5,452 nt of DNA from an uncultured Bacteroidales bacterium (GCA_903899865.1 CAIUKZ010000502.1:1-5452), one strand, 5' to 3'. Counted from the stretch's first letter, positions 1 through 5,452 are shown. Translations and numbers: made by a program. Notes: generated by a model from the sequence alone, not told the origin.

Positions 1-123
1 AAGAATCTAGCTTGAACACCAATAAACCAAATTTACCATAATAAAAAACAGCAGGATAAGTAATTTATCCTGCTGTTTTTTATTATGGTAAATTTGGTTT
101 ATTGGTGTTCAAGCTAGATTCTT
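1..123. repeat. Perfect 59-bp inverted repeat at the window edge
   Basis: Positions 1-59 are the exact reverse complement of 65-123, around the 5-nt centre GTAAT (60-64). Pairing is still unbroken at position 1, so the left arm may continue outside the window. On the right it stops at 123. The inner 17 bp of each arm (43-59 and 65-81) have the form of an intrinsic terminator. The outer 42 bp are ordinary AT-rich sequence with no reason to be mirrored. The simplest explanation is that a real terminator hairpin made an assembly or amplification product fold back on itself at a contig end. A genuine long palindrome is the alternative, but palindromes of this length are usually unstable in bacterial chromosomes. 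Confidence 0.95.
43..81 (-). terminator. Intrinsic terminator downstream of fabH
   Basis: A 17-bp perfect stem (43-59 with 65-81) contains the GC-bearing block CAGCAGGATAA and its complement, a 5-nt loop, an A6 run on one side and a T6 run on the other. Read leftward it lies about 95 nt after the fabH stop and would end the DUF177-rpmF-fabH transcript. Because it is symmetrical it could also stop rightward transcription from a convergent gene outside the window. This core is credible even if the wider inverted repeat is an artefact. Confidence 0.75.
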
Positions 124-176
124 TAGAATGGCCTTTCAAAAGGGTTCTTGTGACTATCTTGGACTATGACCATTGG

Positions 177-1166
177 TTAATAACCCCATTTTACATATAC
201 TGCTCCCCATGTAAATCCTGCACCGAAAGCTGTAAGAATAATATTGTCACCTTTCTTGAACTTTTTCTCCCACTCCCAAATACAAAGTGGAATAGTTGCT
301 GCAGAGGTATTACCAAATCGGTCGATGTTGATGGTCACTTTATCATAATCCACGCCAGCACGCTGAGCTACAGCATCAATAATTCGTAGATTTGCTTGGT
401 GAGGAATAATCCAATTAAGATTTTCCTTGCTAAGCCCATTTTTCTCCATCACACTACCAGTTACATCAGCCATGCTAGTTACTGCATATTTAAATACAGC
501 TGGACCTTCCTGATAGGTGTATTGAAGCCCTTTTTCAACTGTTTCTTTGCTGGTAGGTATTGCCGATCCACCTGCTTTGATGTGCAGGTGCTTCATGCCC
601 ACCCCGTCTGTATGTAGTTCAGAGTCAATAACGCCGTATTCTTCTGTAGTAGGTTCCACTAGTACAGCAGCTGCGCCATCACCAAAAAGCGGTGCAGTGG
701 TGCGGTCGGTGTAGTCAGTAATGGAAGACATTTTGTCCGCACCAATTACTATTATCTTTTTGTATTTTCCTGATTCTATGAAGCTTGCGGCTGTAGTTAG
801 TGCTACTATGAATCCTGCACATGCAGCCTGAAGGTCAATGCCCAAAGCATTTTTGATGCCCACTTTTTCGGCGGTCATGGATGCTACCGATGGGTAGATG
901 TGGTCAGGTGTAGTGGTAGCGCATAGCACTAATTCAATTTGATCAGGTGAGGTGCCTGTCTTCATCAACAATTCTTCAACCGCTTTTGCGGCAAGATGTG
1001 ATGTTCCTAGGTTTTCACCCTTCAAGATTCTACGTTCTTTAATCCCAACTCGTGTGGTTATCCACTCATCAGTGGTATCCATCATCCTACTTAATTCTTC
1101 ATTATTCAGGATGTAATCTGGTACATATCCTCCAACACCTGTAATGACTGCGCGAATATTTGACAT
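177..1166 (-). CDS. fabH: 3-oxoacyl-ACP synthase III (KAS III, FabH)
   Basis: FabH is the cytoplasmic condensing enzyme that starts type II fatty-acid synthesis by joining an acyl-CoA primer (acetyl or branched) to malonyl-ACP. The protein is 329 aa, normal for the family, and has a thiolase fold. With the ATG at 1166 as residue 1, the catalytic triad is visible: Cys116 in QAACAGF, His256 in IIPHQAN and Asn286 in FGNTSAAT. FGDGAAAVL and the C-terminal FGAGFTWGA glycine-rich segment are also typical. A longer frame begins at a TTG at 1196 (10 extra residues). I prefer the ATG because the next residues, MSNIRAVITGVGGYVPD, align with the normal FabH N-terminus and because the TTG lies at the foot of a hairpin. 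It is the last gene of the DUF177-rpmF-fabH cluster. Substrate preference (straight or branched primer) cannot be read from the sequence. No plsX lies between rpmF and fabH, unlike in many other bacteria. Confidence 0.97.
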   Translation of the reverse strand: MSNIRAVITGVGGYVPDYILNNEELSRMMDTTDEWITTRVGIKERRILKGENLGTSHLAAKAVEELLMKTGTSPDQIELVLCATTTPDHIYPSVASMTAEKVGIKNALGIDLQAACAGFIVALTTAASFIESGKYKKIIVIGADKMSSITDYTDRTTAPLFGDGAAAVLVEPTTEEYGVIDSELHTDGVGMKHLHIKAGGSAIPTSKETVEKGLQYTYQEGPAVFKYAVTSMADVTGSVMEKNGLSKENLNWIIPHQANLRIIDAVAQRAGVDYDKVTINIDRFGNTSAATIPLCIWEWEKKFKKGDNIILTAFGAGFTWGAVYVKWGY

Positions 1167-1184
1167 AAATACTTGAGTTAAATT

Positions 1185-1221
1185 CTTAAAAATCAAGCCC
1201 TATAGCAATGTGCTTAGGGCT
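1185..1221 (-). terminator. Hairpin plus T-run between rpmF and fabH (possible attenuator)
   Basis: On the minus strand AGCCCTA pairs with TAGGGCT (1215-1221 with 1196-1202). The stem continues through one bulged base (1203) into AGCA/TGCT (1204-1207 with 1211-1214) and closes on a 3-nt loop. It is followed leftward by TTGATTTTTAA, a moderate T-tract. It lies directly upstream of the fabH start and covers the alternative TTG start. It may end part of the rpmF transcript and so lower fabH output, or act as a processing site. The hairpin is visible; the function is inferred. Confidence 0.5.
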
Positions 1222-1256
1222 CCGAAATTTACTATTTAGTGGTATGAGCCACTGTA

Positions 1257-1442
1257 TTAAACAGTTGCCAATTTTTCAATTGCCAATTTGCCTCTGTAGT
1301 AGCCACATTCTCCACATACTGTGTGGTAGATATGAGCTGCACCACAATTTGAGCAAATAGCCAATGTAGGAGCTACAGCTTTATAATGTGTTCTTCTGGT
1401 AGCTGAACGTTGTTTCGAATGTTTTCTCTTGGGATGTGCCAT
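1257..1442 (-). CDS. rpmF: 50S ribosomal protein L32
   Basis: This 61-aa basic protein is a structural component of the large ribosomal subunit. The N-terminus MAHPKRKHSKQRSATRR is the L32 hallmark (usual form MAVPKRKxSxxRxxxRR), with His in place of the common Val at position 3. Four cysteines, Cys30-x2-Cys33 and Cys43-x2-Cys46, form the zinc ribbon, so this is the zinc-binding (C+) form of L32. The length is normal. The ATG lies 12 nt after the stop of the DUF177 gene, so the two are certainly co-transcribed. There is no clear Shine-Dalgarno sequence, only an A-rich leader. The fabH start follows 90 nt downstream across two small hairpins. Confidence 0.97.
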   Translation of the reverse strand: MAHPKRKHSKQRSATRRTHYKAVAPTLAICSNCGAAHIYHTVCGECGYYRGKLAIEKLATV

Positions 1443-1454
1443 CTTTGTATATTA

Positions 1455-2024
1455 TTAATTATTATCTGATATATTTTGCAGACTGTCCCAACGTGGATCT
1501 GTCTGTGTGTCTTCGTTTGAAAAATCATCGTCATCCGTGAGGATATCATCTTCTTCAGATTCATCTCCTTTTTGGTGTGTGATGTGTTTTTTGAGCTTTG
1601 TAACCATGGTTTTGTTACATTCACCCACTGGATGTACATGTTTTATTGGGATGTTTATCACAATAAATTCATATAAAAACCATGCAATGTTGATAGAACC
1701 TTCATTTTCTGGAACAATCACGATTTCATCCTCTTCCGAAAACTGCTGACCAAATTTGACTTGCAGTTTTTCTTTGTGGTGAATGGGTTGCTCCATATCA
1801 TCTAAGCAACGGTCGCAAGGGATAGTAATAATCCCCTCCAATTTAAAGTTAAGCTCATATGTCGCTAATTTTCTTTGAACGGTTACTAGCGCATTCACTT
1901 TCCCTCTCTGCACTTCAGGACTGTCAATCTTTTTGAAGTATGCATCATCAAGCTCAAACTCCAAGGTTTTAATCTCGTTGTTCAAGTCTTTTAATACGAT
2001 ATTATAGTGTTCGAATTTTGACAT
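1455..2024 (-). CDS. DUF177 (YceD-family) protein, rRNA/ribosome accumulation factor
   Basis: This 189-aa cytoplasmic protein belongs to the DUF177 family (E. coli YceD), which is linked to accumulation of large-subunit rRNA and is almost always encoded just before rpmF. Visible family marks are the CDRC pair (Cys70, Cys73) after a beta-rich N-terminal half, the HPVGEC segment (His131, Cys136), which with the first pair would make a plausible metal site, and the C-terminal DPRWDSL motif (residues 176-182). A strongly acidic stretch (about 154-173, runs of Glu and Asp) precedes this motif and is probably a flexible linker. The start is the ATG at 2024, 25 nt from a TACCTTTG -7 box, which leaves a leader of about 18-20 nt. 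It is the first gene of the unit with rpmF and fabH. The family call is firm; the molecular activity is poorly known. Confidence 0.9.
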   Translation of the reverse strand: MSKFEHYNIVLKDLNNEIKTLEFELDDAYFKKIDSPEVQRGKVNALVTVQRKLATYELNFKLEGIITIPCDRCLDDMEQPIHHKEKLQVKFGQQFSEEDEIVIVPENEGSINIAWFLYEFIVINIPIKHVHPVGECNKTMVTKLKKHITHQKGDESEEDDILTDDDDFSNEDTQTDPRWDSLQNISDNN

Positions 2025-2048
2025 TTCTTAATTGTAGTAAAGAGCGTG

Positions 2049-2078
2049 CAAAGGTACTAAAATATGTTTTACTACAAA
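2049..2078 (-). promoter_or_regulatory. Bacteroidota-type promoter of the DUF177-rpmF-fabH unit
   Basis: On the minus strand TTTG (2075-2078) and TACCTTTG (2049-2056) are separated by 18 nt. This matches the primary sigma-factor promoter known from Bacteroides and Flavobacterium (TTTG around -33, TAnnTTTG around -7). The predicted transcription start is near 2042, about 18 nt before the DUF177 ATG. It is the only promoter in the window with both boxes recognisable. A near-palindrome lies between the boxes. Confidence 0.75.
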
Positions 2079-2148
2079 ATAATTTTCTTCAAATTTTATT
2101 AAAAAGATTGTGTCCTTTGTTGTGAGTCCTCGAAAATGGTGATTGGGA

Positions 2149-3315
2149 TTAGTTGTCTAGCTTGTGAAGGATGATTCGGAATGTGGTTCCGATGCCAATT
2201 TCGGATTGTTTTACAAATATTTTTCCTCCATGATATTCTTCAATTATTCTTTTAACTAAGGATAATCCTAACCCCCATCCCCTTGCTTTGGTTGTAAATC
2301 CAGGAGTGAATATCAGTTTGTAATTTCTTTTTTCTATTCCTTTGCCAGTGTCTTTTATATCTATTGTTATATCATGATTGTTTTTTGTTACATCAATAAC
2401 AATACTGCCTATTCCATCCATCGCATCTATTGCATTTTTGCAGAGATTTTCAATCACCCATTCAAATAGAGGGACGTTAATCATTGCATGGATGGTTTCA
2501 TTGGTTTTAAATTGACATAGAATGGATACTTTTTGTGATGATCTGCTACTCATATATTGCACAGCATTCGATATGACGTGATTGAGCTCCACTCTTTGAA
2601 GGTCTGGTTTAGAGCCTATTTTTGAAAACCTTTCGGCAATGATACCTAGTCTTTTAACATCCTTTTCCATTTCAATGATTAGTTTGTCATCTTGATGCTT
2701 GGATTTTAATAAATCTACCCATGCAAGTAGCGATGAGATAGGTGTGCCGAGTTGGTGTGCTGTTTCTTTGGATAATCCTACCCATACTTGGTTTTGTTCG
2801 GCTTTCACGGTCGTAAAGAACGCAAAAAATGCAATGACTAGAAATACGATAATCACCCCAAATTGGATATAAGGGAAGTAGAGCAATTGCTTCAGTAGTA
2901 GTGAGTCATCATGGTAAATGTATTGTGTGGTTTTGTCAATTTTCACAACAATGGGTTCGTGCTTGTTTTTTAGACGCACAATCTCATTGCTGTAGAATTG
3001 TTCTATATTGTTTTTGGGTTCTTGTATGTTTTTTGAAGATATCATCCTGTTTTCAGCGTCTGTTAATATGACAGGTATGCTTGTGTTTCCCTCAATGATG
3101 GATGATAGAAAGCTGATGTCCGTGTTCTCATTTGCAACAATAAATTGATGCGTAGCTTCTGCCCAAATGATTACGCGCTTTTGTTCTTCTATGGCAAGTG
3201 ATTTGGCTAGTCTATTTGTAAAATGAGTTGATGCAGCCACAATGGCTATAGCAATGAAAATGAACACTAGCTTAAGCTGTTGTTTGACTTGGTAGAGTTT
3301 GTTGGTTTGGAGCAT
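2149..3315 (-). CDS. Orphan membrane sensor histidine kinase
   Basis: This 388-aa two-component sensor kinase is predicted to sit in the inner membrane. Order of parts: a membrane segment at about 14-30, an extracytoplasmic sensing region of about 115 aa (31-147) with no domain I recognise, a second membrane segment at about 148-169, the dimerisation/phosphoacceptor helix with H-box KETAHQLGTPISS (phospho-acceptor His187), and a HATPase_c domain. In the latter I see the N-box ENLCKNAIDA (Asn294), G1 DTGKGI (322-327), F-box IFTPGF (335-340) and G2 GWGLGLSLV (346-354), so ATP binding looks intact. No HAMP domain is evident; the second membrane segment leads almost directly into the H-box. The AHQLGTP form of the H-box is common in Bacteroidota kinases. 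No response regulator adjoins it. It sits behind a terminator and has its own possible -7 box, so it is probably monocistronic. The signal sensed is unknown. Confidence 0.93.
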   Translation of the reverse strand: MLQTNKLYQVKQQLKLVFIFIAIAIVAASTHFTNRLAKSLAIEEQKRVIIWAEATHQFIVANENTDISFLSSIIEGNTSIPVILTDAENRMISSKNIQEPKNNIEQFYSNEIVRLKNKHEPIVVKIDKTTQYIYHDDSLLLKQLLYFPYIQFGVIIVFLVIAFFAFFTTVKAEQNQVWVGLSKETAHQLGTPISSLLAWVDLLKSKHQDDKLIIEMEKDVKRLGIIAERFSKIGSKPDLQRVELNHVISNAVQYMSSRSSQKVSILCQFKTNETIHAMINVPLFEWVIENLCKNAIDAMDGIGSIVIDVTKNNHDITIDIKDTGKGIEKRNYKLIFTPGFTTKARGWGLGLSLVKRIIEEYHGGKIFVKQSEIGIGTTFRIILHKLDN

Positions 3316-3344
3316 GTGTAAGTGTGTTGGGACTGGTTAGCATT

Positions 3345-3352
3345 CAAATATA
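3345..3352 (-). promoter_or_regulatory. Candidate -7 box for the histidine kinase gene
   Basis: TATATTTG on the minus strand fits TAnnTTTG and lies 30 nt upstream of the kinase ATG, the same geometry as the stronger DUF177 promoter. No TTTG-like -33 element is seen at the expected distance, so this is weaker. It sits downstream of the terminator of the preceding gene, where a new promoter would be needed. Confidence 0.45.
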
Positions 3353-3416
3353 ATCAATTTGATTGAAATTTCATGCCATTGTTTGGAAATGCTAGCTGAT
3401 GAACTGTTTCTACGGT

Positions 3417-3454
3417 AAACAAAAAAAGCTCAGAAATTTTGTTTCAGAGCTTTT
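3417..3454 (-). terminator. Intrinsic terminator after the N-acyltransferase gene
   Basis: Positions 3424-3436 pair with 3442-3454 (13 positions, one A-A mismatch at 3432/3446) around a TTTTG loop. Read leftward the stem GAGC...GCTC is followed by an uninterrupted T7 run (3427-3421), a standard intrinsic terminator starting about 40 nt after the gene's stop. It separates this gene from the histidine kinase. Confidence 0.8.
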
Positions 3455-3492
3455 GTTGGTTGGCTGTGTCGAGCCGATATTAGCAAGTTAGG

Positions 3493-4506
3493 CTATTCCT
3501 TTTTATCTTTTTTTTCTTTCTTATTTGCTTTAGCCAGTTTTTTATTGGCTCTCCTCTCTGCTAACATTTGTTTTAAGTATTGTACGTACGGCTCAATGTA
3601 TCGCTTTTTCTTTGATTCGAGCAGGTCGTCCATTGTAACCATAATGCCTGTTTCATATACATTTCCAAAACTACTGTCAAAAATAGTTTCAAATGTTTTC
3701 ATGGTGTCTGTGAGCCCAATATATAGATGAAACATCGATGGGATAACCTCACCATGGGGTCTTACTGCTTTTTGCAATACTTTGTAGTTGGATGCTGGGT
3801 CTTTTTCTACGAATAGTTCATTGCCTTGTTTAATCACTTCTGGACTAATTATCACAGATTCTTTGGGTCTGATTAAGTAATCGGGATCTGGGAATACATG
3901 GGCTAAAAACTCATAAATTAGCTCCCTGGCAGTGGTGTTGTAGTTTTGGTAAATGGTGACTTTGCCAATAAAATATTTGGCTGTTTTCTCAGAGTGTACC
4001 AATGCCCCAAGTCCATCCCATAGATTGTCAAGAGCAAAGATGCTTTTCATCCCCATTTTGGATGTTTGGTATTCGGGTTGTACAAACGCTCGCCCTAATT
4101 CGATGGTATATGGGAGGTAGTCGTCTATGAATCGTTGGCTGAAATTAAACAAATGCGACATTACAAATTTTGGTTGCCCATTGTCATAAAATCCAACATC
4201 TTTTCCAGACAGAAACCGATAGCCTCCCACGATAGATAGGGCAGAGGGATCCCAAACAATCAACTGATTATATGGCTTTTCCATTAAGTCATATTTGTCA
4301 ATGTCAATTTCTTCGCCAGTGCCTCCACCTCCAAGCCGAAAAGATATCTCGCGTAGGCGACCAATTTCCCGCATTACATTGGGAGAATTATGGGCGTTTA
4401 CAATGTAGATCTCATTGTGTGCTTTATTGGTAGGTCTAAAAAAACGATCTGTGTTCAGCTCTTTAATTAACAACTCTCTATCAACAGGTGGAATGATTGG
4501 CTTCAT
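3493..4506 (-). CDS. GNAT-fold N-acyltransferase, OlsB/GlsB-like (Acetyltransf_5)
   Basis: This 337-aa protein is probably cytoplasmic and membrane-associated. It resembles the PF13444 acyltransferases that move a 3-hydroxy-acyl chain from acyl-ACP to the amino group of an amino acid (ornithine in OlsB, glycine in GlsB of Bacteroides), the first step to phosphate-free amino-acid lipids. Seen in the sequence: MREIGRLREISFR (45-57), the glycine/acid segment GGGGTGEEIDIDKYD (59-73), QLIVWD (81-86), IVGGYRF (92-98), ELGRAFVQPEYQ (136-147, the conserved ELGR-xxV-xPxY motif) and a C-terminal VIPSMFHLYIGL region. The last about 20 residues form a lysine-rich tail that may touch phospholipid headgroups or nucleic acid. 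No partner O-acyltransferase (OlsA/GlsA type) is seen on either side. It is a single-gene unit with a candidate promoter and a terminator. Family is confident; the amino-acid substrate is inferred from phylum context, so no gene symbol is given. Confidence 0.85.
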   Translation of the reverse strand: MKPIIPPVDRELLIKELNTDRFFRPTNKAHNEIYIVNAHNSPNVMREIGRLREISFRLGGGGTGEEIDIDKYDLMEKPYNQLIVWDPSALSIVGGYRFLSGKDVGFYDNGQPKFVMSHLFNFSQRFIDDYLPYTIELGRAFVQPEYQTSKMGMKSIFALDNLWDGLGALVHSEKTAKYFIGKVTIYQNYNTTARELIYEFLAHVFPDPDYLIRPKESVIISPEVIKQGNELFVEKDPASNYKVLQKAVRPHGEVIPSMFHLYIGLTDTMKTFETIFDSSFGNVYETGIMVTMDDLLESKKKRYIEPYVQYLKQMLAERRANKKLAKANKKEKKDKKE

Positions 4507-4548
4507 TGTAACAAAAGTTCAATATTGATAATACATTTTTCAGCACTA

Positions 4549-4556
4549 CAAAGGTA
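4549..4556 (-). promoter_or_regulatory. Candidate -7 box for the N-acyltransferase gene
   Basis: TACCTTTG on the minus strand is identical to the -7 box of the DUF177 promoter. It lies 43 nt before the ATG at 4506. No TTTG is present at the -33 position, where the sequence is an A/T-run instead (4558-4577), so the assignment rests on the -7 box alone. Confidence 0.55.
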
Positions 4557-4913
4557 ATTTTTTTTGCGGATTTTTTTATCTCCCTTTTATTAAAATCATT
4601 AAGGAGCGTCTATTTTAACTGATTTTGTGGTTGGGTTAGTTGCTTATCATTTTGTTTTACTGATAGTTATGTGTGGATTTTGTTGCGGTAATTCTTCGTT
4701 GCATTGCAGCCGTTAGAGTGTTTGTTAAATCGATGATGGATATAAAGTTGCACAAAATATAATTGAATGACTGAAAAAAGAACTGAAAATGGCGCACAAA
4801 GGTGGCATGATGTACATCCAACCTAGTTGTGAACAATAAAATTGGTCAATGTTGAAATTGTTCCAGAAGGTCAAATATTATCCTTGCAAATACCAAATGC
4901 ACCATTTTTTTTG

Positions 4914-4921
4914 TAAATTTG
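4914..4921 (+). promoter_or_regulatory. Candidate -7 box for the glucanotransferase gene
   Basis: TAAATTTG fits TAnnTTTG and ends 27 nt before the ATG at 4948, close to the spacing seen for the DUF177 and histidine kinase genes. The nearest upstream TTG (4884-4886) is 27 nt away, too far for a normal -33 element, so confidence is modest. Confidence 0.45.
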
Positions 4922-4947
4922 CCTTTCAATCATAAAAATATAAGTGG

Positions 4948-5452
4948 ATGCAAGTCAAGTTTATAATTAATTACATCACCCATTGGGGGCAAACATTGTA
5001 TTTGATGATTCAGTCGCCTGATGACAAGTTGTTCACACACGCTCAAGCAGTGGTGATGGAGTGTGACGAAAAGTACAATTGGACAGCATTATTGGAGCTA
5101 CCAAATAATTCTACTACCTTATCTTATCAATACGCTATTTTAGATTTGCATAAGGAGTTTCATCACGAATGTGGAAATGGTAGAACCGTAACACTTCCCG
5201 AAAAAGTTGATAGTGTAGAATTGCGTGATTTTTGGAGAAATGCTTGTGGAGATGCACCGTTTCTTACAGTTGCCTTTTCGAACAGTATTTTCCGTAGAAC
5301 TTCAGTTACTTCTTCCTCATTTTCCGCTACAGCCAATTTGGAATTGAGGCTGATTTGCCCACAAATTGAATCCAATCAGCACATTGCCATTGTGGGCAAT
5401 CAAAATGCTCTTGGTAGCTGGGATGTGAATAAGAAAATCAAACTCGATGATA
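4948..5452 (+). CDS. malQ: 4-alpha-glucanotransferase with N-terminal CBM20 domains, 5' part
   Basis: The first 168 codons are present and the gene runs off the right edge, so the catalytic GH77 part is not visible. What is seen matches the N-terminus of the DPE2/MalQ-type enzymes of Bacteroidota, which carry two starch-binding CBM20 modules and transfer glucan chains between maltose or maltodextrins and glycogen-like acceptors in the cytoplasm (EC 2.4.1.25). Module 1 spans about 1-98 (INYITHWGQTLYL, YNWTALLELP, RDFWR). Module 2 begins about 128 and shows IAIVGNQNALGSWD (147-159). Module 1 lacks the LGxW segment expected after the first strand. The start is well fixed: an in-frame TAA lies at 4933-4935 and the ATG at 4948 is the first start after it, 27 nt beyond a TAAATTTG box. 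Another CBM20 enzyme is possible, but tandem N-terminal modules favour this call. Confidence 0.8.
   Translation, partial: MQVKFIINYITHWGQTLYLMIQSPDDKLFTHAQAVVMECDEKYNWTALLELPNNSTTLSYQYAILDLHKEFHHECGNGRTVTLPEKVDSVELRDFWRNACGDAPFLTVAFSNSIFRRTSVTSSSFSATANLELRLICPQIESNQHIAIVGNQNALGSWDVNKKIKLDD

Larger units (their letters stand above)
4507..4947. other. Divergent intergenic region, no gene seen
   Basis: These 441 bases separate two divergent genes. Each end holds a TAnnTTTG-like box. The middle (about 4600-4830) has frequent stops in all frames and no convincing coding, tRNA or repeat signal. T-rich runs at 4558-4577 precede the leftward promoter. A small dyad (GAACAAT 4831-4837 with ATTGTTC 4857-4863, enclosing ATTGGTCAAT at 4841-4850) could be an operator for the rightward gene. 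The region is longer than two promoters need, so an unrecognised small RNA or regulatory site cannot be excluded. Confidence 0.6.

Noticed and set aside
102..389. Plus-strand open frame of 95 codons
   Set aside because: It lies antisense to the well-supported fabH gene and starts inside the inverted repeat; the product is Cys-rich and resembles no family.
396..617. Plus-strand open frame of 73 codons
   Set aside because: Antisense shadow inside fabH, with no recognisable protein and no start signals.
789..821. AACAGF instead of AACSGF around the FabH active-site cysteine
   Set aside because: The Ala form is normal; E. coli FabH also has ACAGF, so it is not a sign of altered activity.
1167..1196. 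N-terminal extension of FabH from a TTG codon
   Set aside because: The extra residues (MIFKNLTQVF) are not part of the FabH fold and the TTG lies in the hairpin base; the ATG at 1166 gives the normal N-terminus.
1373..1639. Minus-strand open frame of 88 codons overlapping DUF177 and rpmF
   Set aside because: It is out of frame with two strongly supported genes and has no family resemblance.
1507..1749. Plus-strand Ser-rich open frame of 80 codons
   Set aside because: Antisense to the acidic Asp/Glu segment of the DUF177 gene, whose GAT/GAA codons read as Ser/Phe codons on the other strand.
2085..2148. Possible terminator between the histidine kinase and DUF177 genes
   Set aside because: Only an imperfect short direct repeat (AGGAC-type) and a T-run are present; no stem-loop could be drawn.
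3545..3730. Plus-strand open frame of 61 codons
   Set aside because: Antisense shadow within the acyltransferase gene.
4797..4804. CACCTTTG on the minus strand, resembling a further -7 box
   Set aside because: It lacks the initial T of TAnnTTTG and no gene follows it at short distance.
4767..4826. Small plus-strand frame of 19 codons in the intergenic region (MTEKRTENGAQRWHDVHPT)
   Set aside because: Too short to judge; no promoter box at the usual distance, no ribosome-binding signal and no family resemblance.
5163..5375. Minus-strand open frame of 70 codons
   Set aside because: Antisense to the glucanotransferase coding sequence, which has clear CBM20 motifs in this stretch.

Overview
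The window reads as chromosomal housekeeping DNA from a member of the Bacteroidota. It is AT-rich. The evidence for the phylum is the set of protein families (a CBM20-bearing 4-alpha-glucanotransferase, a GlsB/OlsB-like acyltransferase, a histidine kinase with an AHQLGTP H-box), the cluster DUF177-rpmF-fabH without plsX, start codons without clear Shine-Dalgarno sequences, and TAnnTTTG-type -7 promoter boxes a short distance upstream of four of the six genes. I cannot assign a lower rank from sequence alone.

Layout, left to right. Positions 1-123 are a perfect 59-bp inverted repeat around a 5-nt centre. Its core is a good intrinsic terminator for the leftward genes, and its outer part looks more like a fold-back at a contig end than biology. 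Five genes then lie on the minus strand. In transcription order they are a GNAT-type N-acyltransferase (4506-3493) with its own terminator (about 3417-3454), an orphan membrane histidine kinase (3315-2149), a DUF177/YceD-family protein (2024-1455), ribosomal protein L32 rpmF (1442-1257) and fabH (1166-177). A divergent regulatory gap of about 440 bp (4507-4947) separates these from a plus-strand gene at 4948. That gene is the 5' part of a 4-alpha-glucanotransferase (malQ/DPE2 type) and runs off the right end.

How the genes work together. DUF177, L32 and FabH form the classic unit linking ribosome assembly to the start of fatty-acid synthesis. It has a convincing Bacteroidota promoter at 2049-2078 and two small hairpins between rpmF and fabH that could set the ratio of L32 to FabH. 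The acyltransferase probably consumes acyl-ACP to make N-acyl amino-acid lipids, so it shares a lipid theme with fabH but is a separate transcription unit. The histidine kinase has no response regulator beside it. The glucanotransferase belongs to glycogen/maltodextrin metabolism.

I found no mobile element, CRISPR array, tRNA or rRNA, and no convincing undescribed system. The points most worth a second look are the perfect palindrome at the left edge, the hairpins between rpmF and fabH, the near-palindrome inside the DUF177 promoter, and the degenerate first starch-binding domain of the glucanotransferase.
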